A stretch of DNA of 64,000 bases from Liolophura sinensis (GCF_032854445.1 NC_088307.1:18426017-18490016); one strand, 5' to 3'. Positions 47,501-59,010 are shown, counted from the first letter of the stretch. Numbers and translations are program-made. The notes: generated by a model from the letters alone, not told the origin.

Positions 47501-49760
47501 CGTTCTATTCTGGCAAAATTAACATGAACGAGATACGGAGAGTAGCAGAAAATTCAAAATGAGATGGCCTTATTTCAAATTCTGGCCAAATCTTTGTTGA
47601 TGAGTTTATATAGCCTTAGGACAAGGACATACACAGTAAACATAATCAACAATATCAATCACTAGTTCACAAATTCACAATCACATCTGATCTAGCTACA
47701 TATTACTTTACCTTGATAATTTCAAAGTTTCAGGCTTTTTACGATCTCAAACTTCACATTTTCCACAGAATAAATATCTAAATAAAAGCTTTATAAAGCA
47801 ATGTAAAGTGATCTTATTAGTTGAACATTCACATATTTACTGCCGTGCATCAAATAAATTCAAACGTGCAGGAAAACAAATTTCCACAAAGTATTTCAGT
47901 ACATCTACATGTAAAGAAAGTCAGGTTGGTTCTGTACTCTAGCTATAGGTCATCTTCAAACTAGATTGATGGTAAACATTTGAAAGAGATGAACAGTACA
48001 AAGCAAAACACACTGACTGCTCAGCTTAAGTAGTGAATGACCTAAAATTTAACCCCTGGCAAAGTTGAACATTTTGCCTGATTAAGAGAAATCAGCTGAT
48101 CACAGACATGTGTTTTGAGGTTTGTTTGGAAGGTAGAATGATATCCTACTGGAAGTAGTATGTTTTAGCACCAAAAGTAACATTTTATGATATTTATTTG
48201 CTTGTAAAATTGCCCTGTTTTGGGCGAAATTTGGGGGTCATTTAACATATTTTCGAACTCCACTGGAAGTTCAAATTGTAAGCAGAATCAAACTTGGGGC
48301 GAACATTTCAAAATGAGAAGAGACCAGGCTCTGAGGCAGGTACTATTAGCTTAGAAAAGGTCTTTCATAGACTCAAAATCGAAACAATGCCAGGCAGCTA
48401 ATTAAAGTAAAACCTGGCAGAAGTTATCAATAAAAAACAATATGCTACTCTCTCATCCAAGCTACTAAGTTACCAAGAAGGCCTGAGCTTATAACCTGAC
48501 ATTCGTTTCTGTGCATGCATGTATAATCGGTTGTAACAGAAGAGTTATCATAGATTCATATACATGATCATTTATACACCAGTAATATGTTCACGAAAAA
48601 AGTAATGAAGACTTGTTTCCCATGGATCAAGAGCTATAGTTACAGTTTTGCTATAACAGCATATTACCCAAAATCCAAGCATTGGCAAAAGGTTTTGTAA
48701 AGTTTGAACACAAAAAGGGTCTTGTTCTGGTACAAAATTTGTTCAAAATTACCGAAATTTGTTTTGTTAAAAACACATTTTCCTAAAATGAGATGATAAC
48801 TCTCTATATAATACATGTAGTTAAAAATCCAGTATTTACATCTAAAACTGGATAAAAACTGCCAATAAAAAATGTAAATCCATCAGATAAGAAACAATTG
48901 TGGAGAGGGTTTCTGACCAATAAATGTGTGAGAAAACAAAAGGTATATTTAACGCTGAAAAGTATGTCTCAACTTCCACCATAAAAACAATAAAATTTTT
49001 TAACATAATTTTAACAGATTTAACATGTCTGAAGGAATTCTAAAACCAATCTTTCATACATTACTTTGCGCTAAAAAATAAGAAACTGACTTAAAATCAC
49101 ACCTCCCAATATAGAGTTCATATTTGCACAATTTGTAAATAAAATAAATGTAATTACTTTTTTAGGTACTTTCTAAGCAGTGAATCAAGAGGTGTTATAG
49201 TTTGAATATTGCATAGTTTATTGCATATATTTGACTCCTGTTTTAAGCCATTTTCGAGAATAGCACAGTTTAAAATTTGTGACATAAACATACAAAATGT
49301 GAAAGCCAATGCAAGGCCTACCATAAAATATCATTTCACTCAGGGAATATTATTTGTTTTAAGGCAATAAAGCCAGATTAAAATAGCTTTGTACAATACA
49401 TGGTAAAGTTGTATAAAAGTTAAAATACATTAATACAATATTTCTGCTGATGAATTTAAACATTTTATTTTTTATGAAAATTCAGTTAAAAATCTCCCTT
49501 TGCTCCGAAAACTTGGCTCAAAAACTGGAAAAGTTTCAACACTTTTTATCTGCACAACATCTTAAGTGTAAAAGAATAATACTGAAATATGCTTTTTCTT
49601 TGACAATGAATATTCATTTTAACATATAAATCATGTAGTCAAAAATATTGCACAAAATGGTCTTCCTGTCTCGCAGGATATGGGCAACCATTTGTAGCAA
49701 AATTTAACTGATATATGATGTATGTTAATGTAATTAAAAATATACATCAATACTGTTACA
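44554..49760. other. AT-rich region including the probable 3' UTR of the 892-residue gene
   Basis: No credible ORF. Poor matches to the S4 body occur at about 46915-47000 (minus, CAAAGACACCAGTC...GACACCTCATC) and 47255-47335 (plus, GGTGTCATGTCTGGTGTCTT). The rest is unique-looking, AT-rich DNA with little recognisable repeat, unlike the sequence to the left. Confidence 0.5.
49464..49469 (-). terminator. Candidate poly(A) signal for the 892-residue gene
   Basis: AATAAA on the minus strand about 290 nt beyond the stop codon at 49761. Other AT-rich candidates lie further left, so a longer 3' UTR is possible. Confidence 0.3.
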
Positions 49761-52439
49761 TCAGACATCTGATTCTCTGTTTACTCTTAACTGCTTATCA
49801 ATCTGCTGCGAAATAGCAAACTGAAAGGCGCTTTTGAAATTGACCATAGTGCAGTCATGGACACCATCACGCAGGCATGGCGCCATGAGATCATACATCA
49901 GAGAGAGGTTGACATAGAAACGAGCCAGTTCATTTCCGGGTAGATATGTGAGTAGAAGCAGACATACTGTCACCATGTCGTCACAACAGGCCTGATACAC
50001 CTTATTTTTCCCGTTTCTATGGTTACTAAGGTTGCTTCGCAACTCCGATACTTTGTGACCGATGAATCGGAAAGCTTTGGTAAGTTGAATGAGTTTGCCA
50101 AGGACGGTAACATTATCGGAGATTGAGTATATGTAGTGCATGGCAGGCTGAAAGGCAATTTTGAAAGAGTACCTTGGTGGAGGATTAGAATCGCCAATTT
50201 TACAGTTGCAGGAATTTTTTGTGATGACAGGAGCTGAGTTATGGGATTTTTCTTCCAAGACAGGCGAAGACCCTGCATTATTTGCAGAAAAATTGGCCAT
50301 ACTCTCAAGTCTGTCTTCTGGTTCTTCCTGTATAGTGTTGATTTCACCTCCATTCCCGCTGCCATTATATAAATCCTGACCTTCCATAGTTCCATTGGCG
50401 GTTAAAACATTCACTGGCATTCGATTCATCTCCAGTTCTCGTTGGATTTTTTGTCCATCCCTATTTGCCCTCACATATAATTCATGGAGACTATGGCTGC
50501 TTAGTTCGTACGAAATCCGATTGGAGAGTTCCTCAGTTCCCTCTCCTGTCGGCTCAGTGTCTGAGCAATCAGAATGGGGACGTTTTTCTAATGTTTCATC
50601 AGAGTCTGGCTGTGGGACTCCACAGTAGTGAGGTAATGATAGGCCAGTGTCTTGGTCACACTCTGTCAGTTCTAACAACCATTCTTCCTGGACCTGTAGG
50701 TCCTTTGCACTTAAGGACGGAATTTTTTTAACAAGCATGGCTGTGAGAGGTTTGTAAGCCACCTCGTACAGCGTGATCAAATGCGGCATGACCTGAGGAT
50801 ATATGTGTGTCTCATAACACATCCAAAGCTTGCCTTCACTGGTACTCAGCTCGTGAAGCTCCTTCAAACATTGGACAACTTTGCCGATGCCTTCATGTAT
50901 GTCATTTCTGATCTTTTCACAGTGTACTTTCAGCGGTAGTACACTCTCCTCACCGTACAAGCAGATGCTTTGGATAAGTCGTGAACAGCTGCTGCGAGCG
51001 CGGCGACGCTGTGCTTGCATGCCTGCTAAGTCTAACGAAGTTTTGAACGAGGCCTCCATCTGGTTAAACACAACATTACTTCCACTATCAACAATTAAAA
51101 TTCCGACCTCATCTAAGACTGTCCTTATTTGATCTTTAATAGAATGGCACAGCTCTCTGTGCATTTGGAATAATGGCGTGTCTGGTATTAAAATGACACA
51201 GCCCACTCTTTCTTCTAAGGTCATCCATTCCTCTGGTTTGCCAGCAATGCCCATTACATCCGTTGCACGTTCACTTCCATCTATTTTAAGCTGCAGGCCA
51301 ACCGTTTCCATATCTACAGCTAAGTCTGCCAAGGCAGACTTAATAGCTTCCCTCACACTTATCACTTTCAATTTTCTATTATACAGTTCAAGCATTTCTG
51401 CTTTCTTTTCTTCAAACAGTTTATGAACCTCCATGTACCTAAACTGGGAATCCAACATGGTCGGTTTCAAGCCCCAAACGCGTCGAAACTTCTTTGGTTT
51501 CGACGGCTTTGCAACAACGTTGCGCACATTTTCACGCATCGTTGTTGCGCGTTCTTTCTTTCGCCAGGCAAGATCTCTAACTTGACGTTTCTCAGCTAAA
51601 TAGGAGACAGCCGCTGGTGACTCTCCCCCACGTTGTTTTATTTGCTCCACTTCAACCTGCAGGTTTTCTAGTTCCTCAGAGAGATCATTCACATCACCCT
51701 GAAGTTTATATGAAATCTTTCTCAAAAAGTCAGTATTGTACAGCCTAACTTGCTCTTCTTTTTGGAACTCGTCTATAAATAAACCTCTCATCCGTTTGAG
51801 GGTGGCTTGCAAAAGCTGAACACTTTGGCTTTTTTTGTCAATGGCTGCTTCTGCTAGCTCCATTTGTCTATCCATGAAACTCAGAGCATACTTCAGCATC
51901 GGCACATCTTTTCGCCACAAAACAACATTTGGCAAGATGTAGCAATGGAGCAGCCGGAGTACTGATAGGTTGAACTCTTTGAATCTGGTCCTTTTGTTGC
52001 GTACGTTTTCAAACAGGTCGACAACCTCTTGGAACACGCTGTCTGTTGTAGGCTCGTAATCATACACCCCTCTGCCAAACATGGACTCCTCGAAATCGCC
52101 CAGGGATGGGAATCCATCCGAACCATCAGCCAGAAACTCGTACACATCATCGTCATTATCTTTTAAAACGTAAGTCTCGAAAGTTTCAGTAGAACTGCCC
52201 CTATCAGGGATACCACCTGATAACCTTTTTCTTCTCCACTTGACCTCTTGTCTGTCACAATCGATAATGATGGCGTCTATGAGTAAAGTTTTGTACCATA
52301 GCGCTGGCTCTATTGGAATCAATTCTCCAGTCTCGGGTCGGCATGGTAACGTGTTGCCCACCGCGGGTTGATAGCCATCTCGAAGGGTTACGTTTGGAAT
52401 GGTTTTCTTCGTAAGCTCATGCTTCAAATAAAGACGCAT
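49761..52439 (-). CDS. Conserved-looking 892-residue protein of unknown family, single exon
   Basis: An uninterrupted 892-codon ORF. The ATG at 52439 is in good context (A at -3), and an in-frame TGA seven codons upstream fixes the start. Residues 1-70 form a hydrophobic/charged block (LWYKTLLIDAIIIDCDRQEV). Residues 130-330 are helix-rich, with a likely coiled coil at 240-300 (LSEELENLQVEVEQIKQRGG) and a basic patch KPSKPKKFRRVWG. Residues 330-600 are mainly helical. Residues 600-750 are acidic, Ser/Asn-rich and probably disordered. Residues 755-885 form a C-terminal helical domain (DDMVTVCLLLLTYLPGNELA) that faintly recalls VPS9-type Rab GEF domains, which I do not assert. There is no signal peptide or clear membrane segment, so it is probably cytoplasmic. 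I do not recognise the family. It lies head-to-head with DR1, and the missing introns could mean a large exon or an old retrocopy. Confidence 0.85.
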   Translation of the reverse strand: MRLYLKHELTKKTIPNVTLRDGYQPAVGNTLPCRPETGELIPIEPALWYKTLLIDAIIIDCDRQEVKWRRKRLSGGIPDRGSSTETFETYVLKDNDDDVYEFLADGSDGFPSLGDFEESMFGRGVYDYEPTTDSVFQEVVDLFENVRNKRTRFKEFNLSVLRLLHCYILPNVVLWRKDVPMLKYALSFMDRQMELAEAAIDKKSQSVQLLQATLKRMRGLFIDEFQKEEQVRLYNTDFLRKISYKLQGDVNDLSEELENLQVEVEQIKQRGGESPAAVSYLAEKRQVRDLAWRKKERATTMRENVRNVVAKPSKPKKFRRVWGLKPTMLDSQFRYMEVHKLFEEKKAEMLELYNRKLKVISVREAIKSALADLAVDMETVGLQLKIDGSERATDVMGIAGKPEEWMTLEERVGCVILIPDTPLFQMHRELCHSIKDQIRTVLDEVGILIVDSGSNVVFNQMEASFKTSLDLAGMQAQRRRARSSCSRLIQSICLYGEESVLPLKVHCEKIRNDIHEGIGKVVQCLKELHELSTSEGKLWMCYETHIYPQVMPHLITLYEVAYKPLTAMLVKKIPSLSAKDLQVQEEWLLELTECDQDTGLSLPHYCGVPQPDSDETLEKRPHSDCSDTEPTGEGTEELSNRISYELSSHSLHELYVRANRDGQKIQRELEMNRMPVNVLTANGTMEGQDLYNGSGNGGEINTIQEEPEDRLESMANFSANNAGSSPVLEEKSHNSAPVITKNSCNCKIGDSNPPPRYSFKIAFQPAMHYIYSISDNVTVLGKLIQLTKAFRFIGHKVSELRSNLSNHRNGKNKVYQACCDDMVTVCLLLLTYLPGNELARFYVNLSLMYDLMAPCLRDGVHDCTMVNFKSAFQFAISQQIDKQLRVNRESDV

Positions 52440-53372
52440 TTCTCCGCCACCAAGTCGAAAAATTCAGCACATGTAAAGAAACACAGCTTTTCCCCCTTCA
52501 TCTAAATTCTTTTTTGTGCTGAGTTACTCACTAAATGTCAAATTTGACTCATGATGGCCAATCCCAAAACAAACTCTCACTTAACTTCCGCCTTTCCGCC
52601 CTCAGCTGATGATTTCGGCCGCGTAGACCACATAAAACTAGGTCACCAAAACAGTAGCTTAAAATAAGGTCAAACGCAATATTGAACTTCATACACTGTT
52701 AAAAAATATACATTTAAAATAGCGTCTTGTTAAATACTTTTCAGATAAATGGTTAAATCACGAGGCCATAACTAAAACATTATTTTCATTGATGGAAGGG
52801 GCTGTGCACTTTTGCGCTCAGCAGGCGCATGGGTTTCTGTGTTTTGTGTGCGAAAATACTTTCCATTTTTTGAACACTTTTATGTGCTTCACAAAATTTA
52901 GATCTACCTCGCCATGGGTAAACTGATCGTACTGTCATCAGAGGATTTCGCGGGGCAGTTGTTGGACCGATAGCAGATTTTGGAGGGATACCCTTTTCTA
53001 TATGCACCCGTTGTTGTTTTACCAACGATATCACACAGTTGGTCACATGAACACGCAAGAGATCAGTGACTGCACCCAACTGAACCGTGGAGTTAAAAGA
53101 AAATTGCTTCTGGTGGTTACTTTTATATCGCTTTTATATGGTCATAACAACAGGACTCTAATATTGGTGCACTGAATATTTAATTTGTCTATGCCAGTGT
53201 TTGTGTTGTCAAAAGTTGCGAAAGATCGACTCCAAACAGGTTCAGGTGGACGAAGAATGATGTAGCCATAGCTGTTTCAATTAAACACATTATTTGTGGT
53301 CGAAGAGATTTAGGCCTCCAATAATTTTTTTTCAAACTGCAGTAGCCATCTGGAAACAATCCTCGTTCCAAG
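52440..53372. promoter_or_regulatory. Shared head-to-head promoter region of the 892-residue gene and DR1
   Basis: A 933-bp gap between two divergent start codons. I see no clear TATA box. CCAAGATGGCAG at the DR1 start codon matches the YY1 core AAnATGGC, a common initiator-overlapping element of housekeeping promoters. A 97-codon minus-strand ORF (52786-53079) lies in the gap but has no recognisable domain. Confidence 0.45.
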
Positions 53373-53589
53373 ATGGCAGATAACCGTGAAGATGATGATT
53401 TAAGTATTCCTCGTGCGGCACTGAACAAAATGATCAAAGAACTTGTGCCAAATGTTCGAGTGGCAAATGATGCTCGTGAGCTTATATTGAACTGTTGTAC
53501 AGAATTCATACATCTGGTGTCGTCAGAAGCAAACGACATCTGCAATAAACAACAGAAGAAAACGATTTCGCCAGAACACGTGTTGGGAG
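53373..53589 (+). CDS. DR1: DR1 exon 1
   Basis: Encodes residues 1-72 plus one base, covering most of the histone fold. The donor is GGAG|GTAAGA. The start context CCAAGATGG has G at +4. Confidence 0.96.
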
Positions 53590-56500
53590 GTAAGACAGTG
53601 TGAATATAAGTGATGTGGAAGTAAACATATATCAAAGCTCGGTTGTGAACCAGTTGCCCGCTATCATGTCCATAATTCTGTCCTTGTCAGTTGCGTTAGT
53701 ATGTTGGATGTATAACAATAAGCCAGTTATTTGGTTATCAGTTTCTTTAGTGACATAAGCAGAAATTGTGAAACATACTTTGTTCTCGAACATGATAAAT
53801 GTCCCTCTATGTAGTTACAGAAGTTGTTATCCATGAAACCATGATAGTCCGAGAGTGCTGTGATGTTAGGTCCGGCAAAATTATGTTTGGCCTAGGATGG
53901 CCATAAACCAAAGTCAAAGCTTGCTTCATTATAAAACCAGTTGCAGTTGTCTTAGCAGTCATGGCATATTACCTATCAACTATGTCTTCACGACTTCAAA
54001 CAGTCACACACATTACGTAACTTTTCATCTGCCAATTTGTCACAAGCACAACACCGATTAGTTATTTTCAAGGCCGCATCAACCTGAGATTGTTTAACAA
54101 TGTTCTGAACAACTCACTGTTCTGGCAGCCACAAACCGTTTGACAAGGGCAGGTAACTGCATCAGGTTTGGGGGTCATCCTTGAACGAACAGAATTTTGC
54201 CAAACCTAACAATAGAGCAATCTCAGACTAGTACCATGATAACTTTCTCAGTTTGCATAATTCTAGTCTACTCAATATAACCAGAGGTTTTACTCTTTTG
54301 GTTATGCCCCGCGTCATTCATTCTCAGCATGATAAAAGATCAATTCCACTAAATCAAGTAAAATGTTAAAAGTGGAGAAAACATAAAAATTAAATAAAGC
54401 TCACGTGAAAGAGTGGGAAAAGTTAATTGCATTAAATGTGGTTTTCAATGTTTTTTTGATTATTCTTTAATGAGGAAAAGGCAATTCAAAATAATATTTG
54501 TATGGAGGGTATTTGGGACCACCTCTTGGTGTACATTAATTGTCTTTTTGTGATAATGTTATAAATGTTTAATAAATATACATATGTTTGCGCAAGAATT
54601 ACTGTGATTCTTCAACCTTTTCGCATGTTTGCAAGATGTTTTTTCTAGCATATTCTGAAGTCATTGTTCCGTGTAGTCTGATAAAGTTATGCTTTTTGTG
54701 AAGCCCTGAAATTCGCCAATCCAACCAATACTGTTTTGTCTCCAAAATGAAATTGAAAATGTGCATAAATTGCACTGAAAGTTGCTTTTTTATATGTGAA
54801 ATGGTTGAGGAATTAGGGTAAGTGTTTTCAGCCAAAAAGAATGTGTTCAAACTGGATTTTGATCAGATTTATATTTTTAGTATATTCATAAATATTGTCA
54901 TAGTTCAGATTAAATGTATATGTTTAGATGTTAACAATCAAATAAATTTATTGGACATGCATCACATCCTTAGTTAGAAATTATTATATTAAAAGACAAT
55001 ATGTACCAAGAAGTTGCCCCAAATAGTCAATGGCCACCATACAAAAACATTTTCACATACCCTTTTCTCCTGAAAGAAAAAGAATAGTAAAAACCGTATT
55101 TGCAAATACGTTTTCCTGCTCTTTCATCTGATTTTGGGATCATTTTTATATTTTTTTTCTCATTTTACGAAGAAAAGAACATGTGCATACAAAGTTCCAC
55201 TTCATAGAACCATGAAATTTAAATAACACTACTGATTTTTATGATTAAAGCACATCTACAGCCACAGGGATTTCTAAAATTCTTTAATTGTGACAGTCTC
55301 ATGCCGTCTCAAATTGAAAAAAATATATATAGTTGATGACTTTACTATGCTGTTGTGTGTCTGATTGTATTACAAACTATCTAGTACTTTATGTTCCGCT
55401 TGACTGACTTTGTGATCTCAAACTGCAGAGTGGTCTATTTTGAAAGATAGCAGCACATAGAAGACTAGGACCATATGTAGAAAACCATTGGAAGCTCTGG
55501 TCACAAAATTGAGTGCTCACTTAGTGACTGTGCGTAATGAAAGTTTATGAAATGCTACTCAAGATGACACTTTCTGATAGCTTTTAGTCTTCGAGCGAAA
55601 GAAATTTGTATGAAAACTAAACTTTTTATTCGCTAACCATCATATATTTCTTTGGTTTACTTCTTTTAAAACAGCTTGATTTATTTGGGTGCCAAACAGT
55701 TTTAGGTACTAAAATGGCCATACATATATGTAATACATATATCGTCTTGATTTTTGGGCTCTCTTTTAGGTACATGGTTACTCAGTGATAGGATATTGAA
55801 ATATATGATGTCAATCCTATCACTGAGTAAGCATGTAACAAATTTATCCAGCAAAGACCCATGAATTTAGTGCAGGAGACCGATGGATAGGCGAATCCCT
55901 TTTGTGATGTGTCCAGAGCCTATCATTGTATACACAACCCAACAAAGGGAGATAACCTACTCAGCAGACACATTTGACGTCGTCTGCAGTATTCGAGAAT
56001 ATATCTGAATATGCCCCACGTGACTGTTGTTGTCCGATGAAAAGCACAGTATTTTGTCCGATGCGGGATAAATGTCTTTTCTTGTATATGAGTTCACCTT
56101 ATTTATGGTGTACTTAATTGCATTAGAAGAGTGGGCCATCACCAAGTGTTAGCTTGCTTTTTAGGATTTTCCAAGGAAACATGAGGCATCTGCCTTGGGA
56201 CACGGTGTTTATACTGTCCTCGACTCTATTCCTAGGGCCTTGTCAAAAATGAGTTGTTGCTTCTTGTGTGGCCATTTGTTGAAGACCTTCTCAAATCGTC
56301 ACACTTAATTGATGATTCTTTTAGATTTTTCCAGGGGCATCTGTGGCCTAGCTGGTGGTAGCTCATGGCGCAATGACCCAGGAGACTATCACCAATAGAG
56401 TGGCTGTGTGTTCAAGTCCGGCTCATGCTGGCTTCCTCTGTGGCCATATGTGGGAAGATCTGCCAGCAACCTGCAGATGGTCGTGGGTTTCCCCCAGGCT

Positions 56501-58000
56501 GTGCCCTGTTTCCTCCCAACATAATGCTGCCCTTCCATCATTTAAGTGAAGTATTCTTGATTACCATGGAAAACACCAATTCAATAAATAAATGTACTTT
56601 TCCATTGCAACTTTTGCTTCTCTGCCTGTTACAGGATGTTCTGGTTGACTGAACCTGCATCTAATTTTGAAGGAGGTGTTATTACAAATTTTCTTCATTT
56701 ATGTGGGGCCTCTGTGGCTCAGTCGGTTAGCGTGCTAGTGCAGCGTAATGACCCAGGAGTCTCTCACCAATGAGGTCGCTGTGAGTTCAAGTCCAGCTCA
56801 TGCTGGCTTCCTCTATGGCCGTACGTGGGAAGGTCTGCCACCAACCTGTGAATGGTCGTGGGTTTCCCCCAGGCTGTGCCCAGTTTCCTCCCACCGTAAT
56901 GCTGGCCGCCGTCATATAAGTGAAATATTCTTGAGAACGGCGTAAAACACCAATCAAATAAATAAATAAAATCATTCATGTTTATGTAATTTCATTTCTC
57001 ATACCGTACTAAAATGCCGATTTAACCCAGCATGATTTCACTTTCATTCTCTACACTCATTTTGACAGCATTGGACAGCCTTGGATTTGGTACCTACAAG
57101 GATGATGCCATGGCAGTGCTAGCAGAAGCAAAAGCTGTGGCTGCCAAAAAGCGAAAAGGAAGTTCACGTTTGGAAAACTTAGGAATCCCAGAAGAAGAGT
57201 TGCTACGGCAACAACAAGAGCTCTTTGCAAAGGTGGGGATTTGTTTCAAAAGCATGCTTTTTAATTCAACTTTGTCCGAGATGTGTTCTAGGATAATATG
57301 AAATACAAGAGTATTCAAACAATATTGAAGTTTGGGCTTGGGTTTTCAGGACAACACCTGTTATGGTATGTAAAACATTGGCAAATTGATGATAGAAATG
57401 CCAAAAATTAGAAAAAAAAAAACAGTTTCATTTTTGAGTCATATTTTATATTCTATTTGGTGCATATTTGTTGTGTCATTGGTCGGAAATATGCAGACTT
57501 GAAGTCATTGATGAAATTACTAGGAACGCGGGACAATTCCTACAAAAAAAAGCTGTTTTAACAGAGGTATCATTGTTATCCTCCCTGCTTAATTTCAGGA
57601 GAGACAGACTACTGGGCCGTTAAGAAAACTTTAGTTAAAGTCATTTTTACGGCCCAAAAAGAAAGCTTAGATACTGTTTTGTACTTTTATACATTAAGTC
57701 ATATCCAAACCTCATGTTTCAAGAAATAAAAACCGAGCGTTTCATATATCTTTTAATGAGCCTGATTGTTTTGGGAAATTGGACGGGGCCATGGGTCATG
57801 TAACTTATATAACTCATGTTTTCTCTTTCTGTCTTCAGGCGCGGCAAGAACAGGCCATCTTAGAACAACAGCAGTGGTTACAGATGCAAGCGGCCTTGTT
57901 ACAACAACAACAGCAACAGCTACAACAACAACAATGTCCTCAACCGCCAGTCATTCAACCTCCTTTTGAATCCAGTGGTCCTCAAGACGATTACTCTTAA
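53373..58000 (+). CDS. DR1: DR1 / NC2-beta, TBP-associated transcription repressor (3 exons, whole gene span)
   Basis: Exons 53373-53589, 57069-57232 and 57839-58000 total 543 nt and encode 180 residues, close to the 176 of human DR1. DR1 pairs with DRAP1 (NC2-alpha) through a histone fold, binds TBP on promoter DNA and blocks TFIIA/TFIIB entry; it is also an ATAC-complex subunit. Residues 10-76 are an H2B-type histone fold (LSIPRAALNKMIKELVPNVR and the following helices). Residues about 77-135 contain SSRLENLGIPEEELLRQQQE, essentially identical to vertebrate DR1. The C-terminus is glutamine-rich (poly-Q interrupted by L), matching the Q/A-rich repression tail of the family. Junction phases are 1 and 0, with GT/AG sites. 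The acidic tail of the vertebrate protein is reduced here to QDDYS. Confidence 0.97.
53590..56332 (+). other. DR1 intron 1, left part
   Basis: AT-rich intron with no coding signal. Apart from the hairpin at 55771-55837 I see only a GGGAGATAAC motif near 55950, which also occurs near 59718 and is common in dispersed repeats of molluscs as far as I recall. Confidence 0.6.
55771..55837 (+). other. Strong 67-nt hairpin in DR1 intron 1, pre-miRNA-like
   Basis: TACATG and CATGTA pair at the ends. After one G/G mismatch, TTACTCAGTGATAGG pairs perfectly with CCTATCACTGAGTAA. After a 2-nt bulge, ATTGA pairs with TCAAT, leaving an 11-nt loop. That gives 26 base pairs with one mismatch and one bulge, in the sense orientation of DR1. 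I recognise no known miRNA seed. A short palindromic MITE remnant is the alternative. Confidence 0.5.
56333..56594 (+). mobile_element. tRNA-derived SINE, family S1 (DR1 intron 1)
   Basis: Diverged copy with the S1 head (GGCATCTGTGGCCTAGCTGG), B-box-like GTTCAAGTCC, the body GGTCGTGGGTTTCCCCCAGG and a tail CCAATTCAATAAATAAAT. Confidence 0.85.
56704..56970 (+). mobile_element. tRNA-derived SINE, family S1, near full length (DR1 intron 1)
   Basis: Head GGGGCCTCTGTGGCTCAGTC with A box, GTTCAAGTCC B box, S1 body and tail ACGGCGTAAAACACCAATCA plus AAATAAAT. It lies about 100 bp from the 56333-56594 copy and about 100 bp from exon 2. Confidence 0.92.
57069..57232 (+). CDS. DR1: DR1 exon 2
   Basis: Acceptor TTTTGACAG|CA, donor GCAAAG|GTGGGG. 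Encodes residues 73-127, from ALDSLGFGTY through the conserved RLENLGIPEEELL block to QELFAK. Confidence 0.96.
57233..57838 (+). other. DR1 intron 2
   Basis: About 600 bp, AT-rich. I see no repeat or gene in it. Confidence 0.7.
57839..58000 (+). CDS. DR1: DR1 exon 3 (Gln-rich tail)
   Basis: Acceptor CTGTCTTCAG|GC. Encodes residues 128-180, beginning ARQEQAILEQQQWLQMQ, which aligns with the vertebrate tail after FAK. CAA/CAG runs encode two poly-Q blocks, followed by a Pro-rich stretch and TAA. Confidence 0.95.
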   Translation, partial: ARQEQAILEQQQWLQMQAALLQQQQQQLQQQQCPQPPVIQPPFESSGPQDDYS

Positions 58001-58687
58001 CAACAACAACATCAATTCCTGATAAGGAGAGAAACAATATTATTATTATTATTGAGAAAATTCTCAAGTTGTATATTTCTTTGGTTATCATAGGAAAAGG
58101 TAATTTGTTGAACAATGGAATTCTGGGATTCAACTCTGTTTGATGGTTTTTAAAGAAGATGAACTTTGCAAAAGTTGTGAAGGGTGCGTGCTAAGGTCAG
58201 CTGAAAACCTTACCCTCAGACGGCTGCCCCCTTTCCCACCGGCACTCACTCTCTGCCCTTAGGATGCTTTTTAGCCCTATCCTGAACTGTAGGCCTACAT
58301 GTACATGGACTAATTAATGATGTCATATTGCATCAGAGATTTATAGGGGAGACTTGGGAAGGATGTCTCCCTGAAAATGGAAAGTGCCATATTCAGTGGT
58401 TATGTTAAACATGAGGGAGATTGTACAGAATTACAGGTTTATCTGACTGACTGACTGACTGAAGCTTCTGGCCATGGAAGCACAGATTTGATACCTGTGT
58501 TTGTTTTTTTCAATCGTTGGATGATGAGTTGCTGTCCCCCTACCCGCGTTGTTCCTAAGGCTTTATTTTTCGAATTAATGACTCTTACTTTGCACAAAGC
58601 TGTCCAGGTGATGGCATACGTAGGAAAGTTTGTCATTAATATGCCCAAGGCTGGTGGTTTACTTCATGCACTCCTGATCCCCTAGAC

Positions 58688-58832
58688 CTGGGGCCACTTC
58701 ACAAAACTTTTTCGTAAATTTTCTCATACATGACGTTGCCTTATAACGGCACTGTAAATCGAACGTCTTTTGCAAAAAAAAAAAAAGTTCTGAGAAATGT
58801 GACTTACGAAGTTTTGTGAAAGTGGCCCCCAG
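58688..58832. mobile_element. Fold-back MITE with terminal inverted repeats
   Basis: Starts CTGGGGCCACTTCACAAAAC and ends with its near-perfect inverse (GTTTTGTGAAAGTGGCCCCC plus AG). The arms continue with CGTAA and TTCTCA matches over about 40 bp. It has no coding capacity. It sits in the probable DR1 3' UTR. Confidence 0.8.
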
Positions 58833-59010
58833 TTTTAAATATTTAGTAAAATATACTTGAGTATGTCATTGAACACCAATGTGGTTAATCAATCTACAAT
58901 TTCTTAAAATGGAACATGGTGGGTGAATGTCCTGCGTTAAGGTGACTTCTTGCTCATGTCCAGCATCATGAAGTTAGATACAGTGCCAGTATAAATGTGG
59001 CATCCTTTTC

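Noticed and set aside
52786..53079. 97-codon minus-strand ORF between the divergent genes
   Set aside because: No recognisable domain, lies in the promoter gap, and is of a length expected by chance; kept only as a note.
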